NCBI GenBank assembly: GCA_002431545.1
Contig: DJFY01000064.1
Span: 2,016-9,015, forward strand
From: Cellvibrionales bacterium UBA5860
GTDB lineage: Bacteria > Pseudomonadota > Gammaproteobacteria > Pseudomonadales > Porticoccaceae
DNA length: 7,000 nucleotides
Reading direction: 5' to 3'
Both the position numbers and the translations under genes were made by a program. The notes under the pieces are model-generated. The model did not search any database, had not been told where the DNA came from, and was given only the letters and a program-made list of their open reading frames with translations. Every line of letters begins with the position of its first letter. Within the stretch, counting starts at the first letter, position 1. Shown in pieces: positions 1 to 5,953 of the stretch.

Positions 1-34
1 AGTTGCGTACCAGGAAAGCAAGGGCAGGCTAGGT

Positions 35-424
35 ATGGATCAACAAACCGGTGTACAGCGGGTCAGTGTCACCGAAGCGGCGGCGCAGGTCATCGACCAA
101 TTACGCGCGCAACACGGCGAGCTTTTGTTTCACCAGAGCGGCGGCTGTTGTGACGGCTCCGCGCCCATGTGTTTCGCTGTCGGCGATTATCGCGTGGGCG
201 CTCGGGACGTCTGCCTCGGCGAAGTGCACGGCTGTAAGTTCTATATGAACAGGGACCAGTTTGAGTATTATCAGAATTGCGAAACCATCATCGACGCGGT
301 GCCCGGCCGCGGCGCCAGTTTCTCGCTGGAAATTCCCCTGGGCGTTCGTTTTTTAAGCCGCACACGACTATTCAGCGAGGAAGAGTTGGCCCGTGTTTGT
401 CCACCAGAGGCGGCAGAAGTCTAA
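35..424 (+). CDS. DUF779 family protein
   Basis: A 129-residue protein with the recognisable DUF779 pattern: HQSGGCCDGSAPMC at residues 33-46, GEVHGCKFYM at 62-71, QFEYY at 75-79, and a C-terminal GRGASFSLE (91-99) followed by a run of R/L residues. It is cysteine-rich (C38, C39, C46, C60, C67, C82, C122). There is no signal peptide or membrane segment, so it is probably a soluble cytoplasmic protein. The biochemical role of the family is not established; from general knowledge its genes often sit beside NAD-dependent aldehyde dehydrogenase genes, but whether that holds here cannot be seen because only 34 upstream bases are present. The ATG has AGGG at 21-24, ten bases upstream. A 329-base gap and a possible terminator separate it from the secretion operon, so a functional link to T2SS is not implied. 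The family call is confident and the function is unknown. Confidence 0.88.
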   Translation: MDQQTGVQRVSVTEAAAQVIDQLRAQHGELLFHQSGGCCDGSAPMCFAVGDYRVGARDVCLGEVHGCKFYMNRDQFEYYQNCETIIDAVPGRGASFSLEIPLGVRFLSRTRLFSEEELARVCPPEAAEV

Positions 425-484
425 CCGGCCAATTGAAGGTCGGGCCGACGGCCTCTCAAGTGCGGCGCTCATCAGCTATTTCAG

Positions 485-506
485 GGCGAACTTTCTCGCC
501 GGTTTT
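485..506 (+). terminator. Possible weak intrinsic terminator after the DUF779 gene
   Basis: GGCGA (485-489) pairs with TCGCC (496-500) around a six-base loop, and GGTTTT follows. The stem is only 5 bp and the U-tract only four bases, so this would be an inefficient terminator. Its placement about 60 bases after the DUF779 stop codon is the main support. Confidence 0.3.
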
Positions 507-552
507 AGTCTGTCCGTTATTTGTTCTCGATAATCTTCTGTTTTCAATAAGC

Positions 553-561
553 TGTTAATAT
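553..561 (+). promoter_or_regulatory. Possible extended -10 promoter element
   Basis: TGT followed by TAATAT resembles an extended -10 (TGn + TATAAT-like hexamer) for the housekeeping sigma factor, lying in an AT-rich stretch about 190 bases before gspE. The hexamer 17 bases upstream (533-538) does not resemble TTGACA, so the support is weak. If real, it would give gspE a long structured 5' leader. Confidence 0.2.
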
Positions 562-606
562 CTTCTGTCATTTGTTGGAGGTAAACTCGGCTCCCAAAAG
601 GTTGTC

Positions 607-624
607 TCAGCTATTGCAAGCTGA
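607..624 (+). repeat. Inverted repeat in the gspE leader (6-bp arms)
   Basis: TCAGCT (607-612) is the exact reverse complement of AGCTGA (619-624), with a six-base spacer. It could be an RNA hairpin or a dimeric regulator site. There is no T-run after it, so it is not a terminator. Short arms like this can occur by chance. Confidence 0.3.
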
Positions 625-647
625 CGCATATAAGCCTGTGTGGTCGC

Positions 648-666
648 CAACCGTCGAGAACGGTTG
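648..666 (+). repeat. Inverted repeat in the gspE leader (7-bp arms)
   Basis: CAACCGT (648-654) is the exact reverse complement of ACGGTTG (660-666) around a five-base loop CGAGA. This is a good RNA hairpin geometry, about 90 bases before the gspE start. No U-tract follows, which argues against an intrinsic terminator. It could be an operator or a leader hairpin; function is inferred from position only. Confidence 0.4.
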
Positions 667-753
667 CAATTAGCAGTAAACATGAACCATTTACGGCGCG
701 CCTTATGCCGACACATTACTTTTTTATGAGGAAGGCCTGACCCAACCGAGCTT

Positions 754-2493
754 ATGACTTCAGCGCCAAAGACGTACGATAATTCATCACCTGACCGCAA
801 CATGCAGGGCACGGACGAAGATTTCGCGACGGCGTTGCGGCGCGCGCTGCTCGAAGCCGGTGCCGTGGATGAAATGGATTTGGCCCGGGCAAAGCGAGTT
901 GCCCACGAAGATGACGGCGAAACCCTGGTAACACTGTTGGTCAAACTGGGCATGGTCTCCGAGCGCGCTATCGCCGACGCCCAGGCCCGAGCAGGCAAAG
1001 TGGCGCTGGTTAAATTTGCAGACTTCCCCGTACAGCCGCTGGATCTGCCCATACCCACCCGTTTCCTGAAAGATCAGAAAGCGATACCGCTCCACCTCGA
1101 CACCGATAGCCTCACCCTGGCCGTGTCCGATCTAAGCAATGGCTTCACACATGCAGCCATTGCCTTTGCTACCGGGAAAAAAGTCAGTTGCGTGGTCGGT
1201 ATCGAGTCTGAAATCACGCGCGCGCTGTCGACCCTCTACGATCAGGCCAGCTCCGAAGTCAGGGCGGGCGAAAACGGCGAGGCCGATGCTTTCAGCGAAG
1301 ACGATGTGGCGCGCCTGAGGGACCTGGCGAGCGAAGCGCCGGTGATTCGGCTGGTTAACCAGATCATTCAGAAAGCCGCAGACAGTCGCGCGTCGGATAT
1401 CCATATCGAACCCTACGAAAACCTGCTCAAAATTCGTTGTCGAATTGATGGCGTCCTGCGGGACGAACCATCGCCACCGCGACACCTGGCGCCGGCGGTA
1501 ATCTCGCGAGTTAAAATTCTTGCCAACCTGGACATCGCCGAGCGCCGCCTGCCACAGGACGGCCGCATCAATATGCGCGTGCAGGGCAAGGAGCTGGATA
1601 TCCGCGTCTCCACCGTCCCCACCATGTATGGGGAAAGTCTGGTGATGCGGCTATTGCAACGGGAGGATGTCACACTCGACTTCGACAGCCTGGGTTTCGA
1701 CGCCGCGTCGCGCCAGGCCCTGCAGGAAGCCCTGCGCATGCCACATGGCATGATCATCGTTACCGGCCCCACCGGCAGCGGCAAGACCACTACTTTATAT
1801 ACCGCGCTGAGCAGCCTGAATACCGAAACACGCAAGGTGATCACGGTCGAGGATCCAATCGAGTACAACCTCGAGGGCATTAACCAGATTCAGGTCAATC
1901 CGTCTATCGGCCTCAACTTCGCCAACGCCCTGCGCTCAATCGTACGTCAGGATCCCGACGTGATCATGGTGGGTGAAATGCGTGATCTGGAAACCGCGAA
2001 GATTTGCGTGCAGTCAGCGTTAACCGGCCATTTGGTGCTGTCTACCCTGCATACCAACGATGCCGCCGGTAGTGTCACGCGTCTCCTGGAAATGGGCATA
2101 GAAGACTATCTGCTTAACTCCACATTAAACATGGTGCTGGCCCAGAGGCTGGTGCGCCGCCTGTGCGACGCCTGCAAACAAGCCTATCAGGCGGACGAGG
2201 CGGTGATTCGGGAATTCAAGCTGGGGCCGCCAGATGGCTCGCTCACCCTTTACCGTGCCGGTGGCTGTGAGACCTGTGGCGGCACCGGCTTCTATGGCCG
2301 AATCGGCATCATCGAAATTCTCAAGTTGTCCGACGATCTCCGGCAACTGGTGTTGCAGCAGGCCAGCGCTGGCGAGCTCGAAAAAGCCGCCCGCCGCAAC
2401 GGCATGAAAACCATGTTCGAAAACGGTTGTCAGCAGGTTATAGCCGGGCTCACCACCCTGGACGAAATTGTGCGCGTCACCCAGGACAGTTAA
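754..2493 (+). CDS. gspE: Type II secretion system ATPase GspE
   Basis: The cytoplasmic hexameric ATPase that powers pseudopilus assembly, docking on the platform proteins GspL and GspF. The 579 residues show an N-terminal T2SSE_N/MshEN-like region (about 24-165), the N2 domain with SDIHIEP (214-220), RIDGVL (230-235) and RRLPQDGR (264-271), and the ATPase core. Walker A is GPTGSGKTT (338-346, Lys344), the Asp box is VITVEDPIEY (362-371), Walker B is VIMVGE (403-408, Glu408), and the His box is GHLVLSTLHTN (425-435). A zinc-binding four-cysteine module follows: CDAC (471-474) and CETC (505-508), which favours GspE/PilB-type assembly ATPases over PilT retraction ATPases. It is longer than the roughly 500-residue Vibrio/Pseudomonas type and closer to XpsE. 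ATG 754 is used because an in-frame stop lies at 727-729. Its ribosome site is poor: GAGGAAGG (728-735) lies 18 bases away. It opens the operon. Confidence 0.97.
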   Translation: MTSAPKTYDNSSPDRNMQGTDEDFATALRRALLEAGAVDEMDLARAKRVAHEDDGETLVTLLVKLGMVSERAIADAQARAGKVALVKFADFPVQPLDLPIPTRFLKDQKAIPLHLDTDSLTLAVSDLSNGFTHAAIAFATGKKVSCVVGIESEITRALSTLYDQASSEVRAGENGEADAFSEDDVARLRDLASEAPVIRLVNQIIQKAADSRASDIHIEPYENLLKIRCRIDGVLRDEPSPPRHLAPAVISRVKILANLDIAERRLPQDGRINMRVQGKELDIRVSTVPTMYGESLVMRLLQREDVTLDFDSLGFDAASRQALQEALRMPHGMIIVTGPTGSGKTTTLYTALSSLNTETRKVITVEDPIEYNLEGINQIQVNPSIGLNFANALRSIVRQDPDVIMVGEMRDLETAKICVQSALTGHLVLSTLHTNDAAGSVTRLLEMGIEDYLLNSTLNMVLAQRLVRRLCDACKQAYQADEAVIREFKLGPPDGSLTLYRAGGCETCGGTGFYGRIGIIEILKLSDDLRQLVLQQASAGELEKAARRNGMKTMFENGCQQVIAGLTTLDEIVRVTQDS

Positions 2494-2494
2494 C

Positions 2495-3724
2495 GTGCCC
2501 ACCTTCGACTACAAAGCCGTTACGCCCCAGGGCGAAGTAAAAACCGGACAAATGGCCGCAGGCTCCGAGACCGAGGTGATCGCCCGCCTGCAGGCGATGG
2601 GCTGGATACCCATGTCCAGTCAACACCAGGCGCCGCGAAAGGGCACCGCGGGATCCGGTGTCAGGTTATCGCTGACGTCCCGGCGCCGGCAGCTCAACCA
2701 GAAAGACATCGCCGACTTCACACGCCAGTTATCGATTCTCATCGGCGCTGGCCTGCCGCTGGACCGCAGCCTGCAAGTGCTGCGCGATGTCTCCACGCTG
2801 GAGCCGCAGATTGCCCTGGTGGACGCGATTCAAAGTGCTGTGCGCGGCGGCGATGCCCTATCGGAGGCACTGCTCGAACACAGCGAATTGTTCCCGCCGT
2901 TCTACGTTAATTTTGTGCGCTCCGCGGAATTGTCCGGCAATCTTGCGCAAAGTCTCGGCGATCTCTCCGAATACCTGGAAAAGTCCCTGGCACTCCGCGA
3001 GCAGGTCAGATCCGCACTGATTTATCCAGCGGTTCTGGTGGCGGTCACTCTGCTGTCCATCGCTGTCATCGTTATTTTTGTCTTACCCGAATTTGCCGAG
3101 CTGTTCGCGGACATGGATACCGCGCTGCCAGCATCGACAGCTATTGTATTGGGAGCGGCGGAATTTCTCCGCGAGTACTTTTTAATCCTCGTGATCGTCA
3201 CAGTGGGTATCGCCGTGTACTGGCGACAGCAGGCCAGGAACCCCGTCTGGCAAGAGAAAAAAGATGCCCGACTACTCCGTCTCCCCCTGGCTGGAGAACT
3301 CGTCAGAAAAATCGATATGGCGCGCTTCAGCAGAAGTCTCGGCACACTGCTTGGCGGTGGCGTCTCACTCATGGCGGCCATAGGCATCGCCCGTGACAGT
3401 TTAAGCAACCGGACGCTGGCCGCAGATATGGCATCAGTTGAGCAGAGCCTGCGCGACGGCGGCGGCCTGGCCGAACCACTGCTGGCCAGCGGCGCTTTTC
3501 CGGAGTTTGCCGTGCAGATGATTCAGGTTGGAGAAGAAACGGGGCAACTGGACGAGATGCTGATCAAGGTCGCCGATATTTACGACCGGGAGGTAGCTGT
3601 CGCCACCCAACGCCTGTTGTCTGTGATGGAACCGATCATGATCATTGGGCTCGGGCTGGTAATCGGCGGCATTATCATGTCGGTACTGGTCGCCATCTGG
3701 GGCATGAACGAAGCGCCGCTATAA
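2495..3724 (+). CDS. gspF: Type II secretion inner-membrane platform protein GspF
   Basis: A polytopic inner-membrane protein of the T2SS assembly platform that contacts GspE and GspL. The 409 residues carry the two tandem T2SSF cytoplasmic domains: one begins DFTRQLSILIGAGLPL (from about 74), the other ARFSRSLGTLLGGGVSL (from 276) with the conserved GEETGQL at 346-352. Three hydrophobic segments follow the family topology: about 174-200 (after the conserved RSALIYP), about 228-244, and about 379-402 (after MEP). The GTG start at 2495 gives the usual GspF N-terminus (PTFDYKAVTPQGE) and has AGGA (2483-2486) eight bases upstream. A TTG at 2468 in the same frame would add nine residues and overlap gspE, and is less likely. 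It starts one base after the gspE stop, so the two genes are almost certainly translationally coupled. Confidence 0.96.
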   Translation: MPTFDYKAVTPQGEVKTGQMAAGSETEVIARLQAMGWIPMSSQHQAPRKGTAGSGVRLSLTSRRRQLNQKDIADFTRQLSILIGAGLPLDRSLQVLRDVSTLEPQIALVDAIQSAVRGGDALSEALLEHSELFPPFYVNFVRSAELSGNLAQSLGDLSEYLEKSLALREQVRSALIYPAVLVAVTLLSIAVIVIFVLPEFAELFADMDTALPASTAIVLGAAEFLREYFLILVIVTVGIAVYWRQQARNPVWQEKKDARLLRLPLAGELVRKIDMARFSRSLGTLLGGGVSLMAAIGIARDSLSNRTLAADMASVEQSLRDGGGLAEPLLASGAFPEFAVQMIQVGEETGQLDEMLIKVADIYDREVAVATQRLLSVMEPIMIIGLGLVIGGIIMSVLVAIWGMNEAPL

Positions 3725-3751
3725 TTTACCGACAGGTATTTACCGGTAGGA
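3724..3751 (+). repeat. Tandem 14-base direct repeat after gspF
   Basis: Two head-to-tail copies, ATTTACCGACAGGT (3724-3737) and ATTTACCGGTAGGA (3738-3751), agree at 11 of 14 bases. The second contains the 8-base palindrome TACCGGTA (3741-3748). They start on the last base of the gspF stop codon. Tandem copies just upstream of a gene can be paired regulator sites, but two imperfect copies may also be a small slippage duplication. Confidence 0.55.
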
Positions 3752-3770
3752 CGCGCGTATTTCGATGCTT

Positions 3771-3791
3771 TACGCGATTACATATCGCGTA
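3771..3791 (+). repeat. Perfect 8-bp hairpin between gspF and gspG
   Basis: TACGCGAT (3771-3778) and ATCGCGTA (3784-3791) are exact reverse complements around a five-base loop TACAT. This is a strong stem for its size. No U-tract follows, so it is not a canonical intrinsic terminator. It could protect or define an mRNA end between gspEF and gspG-K, attenuate transcription, or be a DNA operator. Confidence 0.55.
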
Positions 3792-3844
3792 GACACAACG
3801 ACACAAGCAGAACAATAAAAACATACTGCAAAGACTTAAATCAT

Positions 3845-3852
3845 AAAGGAGG
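3845..3852 (+). promoter_or_regulatory. Strong ribosome binding site for gspG
   Basis: AAAGGAGG is a near-perfect match to the anti-Shine-Dalgarno sequence, ending 12 bases before the GTG start. A second purine cluster GGAGA (3856-3860) sits four bases before the start. The run upstream (about 3791-3840) is A-rich and poor in G and T, so it should be unstructured. This fits high translation of the major pseudopilin. Confidence 0.7.
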
Positions 3853-3864
3853 CTTGGAGAAAAA

Positions 3865-4284
3865 GTGGAGAGGCGACATAGCAAAGGGTTTACGCTGCTG
3901 GAGTTACTTGTTGTGCTGGTCATTCTGGGACTTCTGGCAAGCATTGTCGGGCCACGCCTGTTGAATCAGGTCAGTGGCTCGAAAAGCAAGACCACGCGCC
4001 TGCAAATCGAGGAGTTCGCCACTGCTCTCGATCTCTACTACCTGGACGTGGGTCGTTTTCCCAGCTCTTCCGAAGGCCTCGAGGCACTGGTCAGCGCGCC
4101 GGACAGCGCACGCTTCTGGAATGGACCCTACCTGAAGAAAAAAGTCATACGGCCCGACGCCTGGGGCAACGAATTCATCTATGAGTCGCCGGGAGATCAC
4201 GGCGAATACGATCTCTACTCACTGGGTGCCGATAACCGGGAAGGCGGCGAGGGCGACGCCGCCGATATTGTCAGCTGGCAGTGA
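3865..4284 (+). CDS. gspG: Type II secretion major pseudopilin GspG
   Basis: The main subunit of the periplasmic pseudopilus. The 139-residue precursor has a short basic leader MERRHSKG, cut after Gly8 by the prepilin peptidase, followed by the N-methylated FTLLELLVVLVILGLL helix with the essential Glu13 (+5). The body has the GspG signature: an alanine/leucine helix, LYYLDVGRFPSSSEGLEAL (57-75), a GPYL...PDAWGN stretch, and a C-terminal LGADNREGGEGDAADIVSW (120-138). Its acidic residues (Asp123, Asp131, Asp134) lie where the family binds calcium. GTG 3865 is the only usable start, because an in-frame TAA lies at 3844-3846. It is the first gene after a 140-base structured gap and carries the strongest ribosome site in the window, both consistent with this subunit being needed in the largest amount. 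Confidence 0.97.
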   Translation: MERRHSKGFTLLELLVVLVILGLLASIVGPRLLNQVSGSKSKTTRLQIEEFATALDLYYLDVGRFPSSSEGLEALVSAPDSARFWNGPYLKKKVIRPDAWGNEFIYESPGDHGEYDLYSLGADNREGGEGDAADIVSWQ

Positions 4285-4324
4285 ATCCGGCCTGAGCCAG
4301 GCCCCGTCGCGACCAGGTTTGACC

Positions 4325-4771
4325 ATGACAAACCGATCCGGATTCACCCTGCTGGAACTGCTTGTCGTCCTCGTGGTGATCAGTCTGGCGACCGCGCTGG
4401 TAGCGCCGGCCTTTAATCGCGGCCTGGACAATTTTCGCGGGCAACAGCACATGCGCGAACTGGCTTCCACGCTACGCAACCTGCGCCGCGAAGCCATCGA
4501 GACGGGCAGGGTGGTCGCGTTGGCAGCAGACTACGAAACCGATCAGCTACTCGTAAACGGCGCACAGACAATACCACTGCCGCATACGCTAAGCCTGGAG
4601 GCTATCAGCGCTTCCCTGCCAGCAGAACTTGGCGGTGACGGTGAGCACATTCTTTTTTACCCGGATGGCAGCTCATCAGGCGGTATATTACGCCTGGTGG
4701 CGACAAACGGGCCCAGAGAAATCGCCGTCAACTGGTTTACCGGAGACATAGCCCTTGATCCGGCCCGGTGA
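4325..4771 (+). CDS. gspH: Type II secretion minor pseudopilin GspH
   Basis: A minor pseudopilin thought to link the tip complex to the GspG shaft. The 148-residue precursor has a six-residue leader MTNRSG, then FTLLELLVVLVVISLATALVAP with Glu11 at +5. A helix rich in RELASTLRNLRREAI (47-61) and the motif HILFYPDGSSSGG (positions 4646-4684) follow; this FxPDGS(S)xGG segment is typical of GspH/FimT-like pseudopilins. ATG 4325 has CAGG (4314-4317) seven bases upstream. A longer reading from 4181 would overlap gspG heavily and spoil the short leader, so it is rejected. It lies 40 bases after gspG, and its end overlaps the gspI start by 17 bases. Confidence 0.93.
   Translation: MTNRSGFTLLELLVVLVVISLATALVAPAFNRGLDNFRGQQHMRELASTLRNLRREAIETGRVVALAADYETDQLLVNGAQTIPLPHTLSLEAISASLPAELGGDGEHILFYPDGSSSGGILRLVATNGPREIAVNWFTGDIALDPAR
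4742..4746 (+). promoter_or_regulatory. Ribosome binding site deciding the TTG start of gspI
   Basis: GGAGA inside the end of gspH lies eight bases before TTG 4755. In this frame an in-frame TAG at 4749-4751 rules out anything further upstream, and no ATG or GTG exists between 4755 and the prepilin cleavage site. TTG 4755 is therefore the only ordinary start that keeps a leader peptide. Confidence 0.55.
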
Positions 4772-5210
4772 CACGCGGCCGTGCCGCCGAGCTCGGCAAC
4801 GAGGGTTTTCTCTCCTCGAGGTCGTCGTCGCCTTTTCAATCCTTGTCGTCAGTGTCAGCGTGGTCATGCGCATCATGGGAAACTCCGCACGCCTCGCTGC
4901 TGTGTCCAATGATTACTATGAGGCAACGCGAATTGCCGAATCCAAAATGGCTGAACTCAAAGTGTTCTCAAAAACCGGCAGATTTGAGGACAGCGGCACG
5001 ATCGACGGCAAATTCACCTGGCACGCGCAGGCACAGGTTTACGATCGGCTCGATCACGAGACAGATTTTTCAGTAGATACCGACCCCCAAACCCTTGCGC
5101 CCTATATCGTTTACCAACTGGACGTGACGGTATCGTGGCGCGGGCTTGCCGACCGGAAGGTGTCCCTCAACACTCTGGCCCTGCATACTCAACCGGAGGA
5201 GGGCACGTGA
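4755..5210 (+). CDS. gspI: Type II secretion minor pseudopilin GspI
   Basis: A core minor pseudopilin that forms the tip complex with GspJ and GspK and nucleates the pseudopilus. The 151-residue precursor has a 17-residue arginine-rich leader ending RQRG, then FSLLEVVVAFSILVVSVSVVM with Glu22 at +5. The family's conserved segment YYEATRIAESKMAEL (residues 55-69) follows. The C-terminal part, including DVTVSWRG, fits the GspI domain. The start is TTG at 4755, within the last codons of gspH. The stop codon shares bases with the gspJ start (GTGA, 5207-5210). The only cysteine (C10) lies in the leader. It is slightly longer than many GspI proteins. Confidence 0.92.
   Translation: MIRPGDTRPCRRARQRGFSLLEVVVAFSILVVSVSVVMRIMGNSARLAAVSNDYYEATRIAESKMAELKVFSKTGRFEDSGTIDGKFTWHAQAQVYDRLDHETDFSVDTDPQTLAPYIVYQLDVTVSWRGLADRKVSLNTLALHTQPEEGT
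5195..5203 (+). promoter_or_regulatory. Ribosome binding site of gspJ
   Basis: GGAGGAGGG, within the end of gspI, ends three bases before GTG 5207 and offers two registers of GGAGG-like pairing. It fixes the GTG as the gspJ start rather than the longer reading from 5135. It supports efficient coupled translation across the 4-base overlap. Confidence 0.65.
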
Positions 5211-5950
5211 ACCGGGTCCGCCCCAATCGCGTTTCGGGGTTCACCCTGGTGGAACTGCAGATCGCCTTCTTGCTGCTGGTGCTTATCAGCCTGTTGATCG
5301 CCGGCGCGCTGCGCTTGTCAGCCCAAACCTGGGGACGGGTATTCGCGCACCAGCAAGACGCCGAGCGCGGCTTCCTGGCGGCAGAAAAACTCCGTACACA
5401 TTTGGCTGGCGCACGCTTTGTTTCAGTACCCGACGATACCGGCGAAACCCACCTGAGTTTTTTCGGCGGCGATGACTATCTGCATTTCGTGGCCGGGTTT
5501 CCGTCTTACGACGGCGCGGGCGAATTGTATTGGTGGACGCTGAAAAGCCACGTTTTCGCCAACCGCGACCAGCCCGCTTTAGTACTGGAGTACCAACCTT
5601 TTGACGAACAGGCCCGTGTCGAGGAAGACGCCGAACACCATCTGATCATTGCCGGCGGTATTCCTGAGTATGTGGTGATCGAACCCGAGTTGCGCGAGTT
5701 TGCAATCCAGTACTATTTTCGCGACGACGAGCAAACCGCAGCCGCCGGCCAGGCGGCTGGCTGGATGTTTGAGGCGCCACGGGGTGATATTTCTCCCGCG
5801 TTACTGCGACTGCATATCGATACCGGAAAGCCCATTGATAGCGAAAAAAGCACATACGCCGCTAATACAAAGGCCAGAGCCGAAATCAACGGCCGCGGTG
5901 TGTTGTCAGTCGCCCTGAATAACGGCGGGGCGATACATGCGGGCTTTTAA
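5207..5950 (+). CDS. gspJ: Type II secretion minor pseudopilin GspJ
   Basis: A minor pseudopilin of the I-J-K tip complex. The 247-residue precursor has an 11-residue leader MNRVRPNRVSG, then FTLVELQIAFLLLVLISLLIAGAL with Glu16 at +5. Further on come QDAERGFLAAEKLRTHLAG (54-72) and the GspJ-type beta-rich body with LSFFGGDDYLHFVA (about 85-98) and REFAIQYYF near 165. Family assignment also rests on position between gspI and gspK. A glutamine (Gln18, +7) inside the otherwise hydrophobic N-terminal helix is unusual. It is somewhat longer than many GspJ proteins (about 200 residues). The stop lies three bases before the first gspK ATG. Confidence 0.9.
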   Translation: MNRVRPNRVSGFTLVELQIAFLLLVLISLLIAGALRLSAQTWGRVFAHQQDAERGFLAAEKLRTHLAGARFVSVPDDTGETHLSFFGGDDYLHFVAGFPSYDGAGELYWWTLKSHVFANRDQPALVLEYQPFDEQARVEEDAEHHLIIAGGIPEYVVIEPELREFAIQYYFRDDEQTAAAGQAAGWMFEAPRGDISPALLRLHIDTGKPIDSEKSTYAANTKARAEINGRGVLSVALNNGGAIHAGF

Positions 5951-5953
5951 TTA

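Larger units (their letters stand above)
425..753. other. Intergenic region upstream of the gsp operon
   Basis: These 329 bases contain no ORF with a convincing start, ribosome site and coding character on either strand. They are more AT-rich than the flanking genes, notably 503-576 and 711-727. Contents in order: a weak terminator-like hairpin (485-506), a possible extended -10 element (553-561), an orphan Shine-Dalgarno-like GGAGG (577-581) with no ATG or GTG at the right distance, two inverted repeats (607-624 and 648-666), an AscI-type palindrome GGCGCGCC (695-702), and a four-codon ATG ORF (726-740) directly before gspE. The region most likely holds the end of the DUF779 transcript and the promoter and 5' leader of gspE. 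No -35/-10 pair with good spacing stands out. Confidence 0.6.

Noticed and set aside
3..32. Possible C-terminal tail of an upstream gene ending at TAG 30-32
   Set aside because: Only nine codons are visible and they match no recognisable C-terminus, so it cannot be distinguished from chance.
629..634. TATAAG as a -10 promoter box
   Set aside because: No acceptable -35 hexamer lies 16-18 bases upstream; the TTGCAA at 614-619 is only nine bases away.
602..673. Short TTG-initiated ORF of 23 codons in the gspE leader
   Set aside because: The GGAGG at 577-581 is about 20 bases away, too far to serve it, and the closer AAGG is only one base away. The peptide resembles no known leader peptide.
711..727. 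T-run before gspE as a terminator
   Set aside because: The only nearby stem (CGGC 694-697 with GCCG 707-710) is 4 bp with a nine-base loop and lies ten bases from the T-run, so the geometry is wrong.
555..1058. Minus-strand open frame of 167 codons covering the gspE start and part of the upstream gap
   Set aside because: It lies opposite the well-supported GspE N-terminus, is rich in Ser/Arg/Ala as expected for an antisense shadow of GC-rich coding DNA, and shows no recognisable domain.
3726..3944. Minus-strand ORF of 72 codons across the gspF-gspG gap
   Set aside because: Its start lies opposite the conserved GspG signal sequence, there is no domain signal, and its composition is explained by the A-rich leader read backwards.
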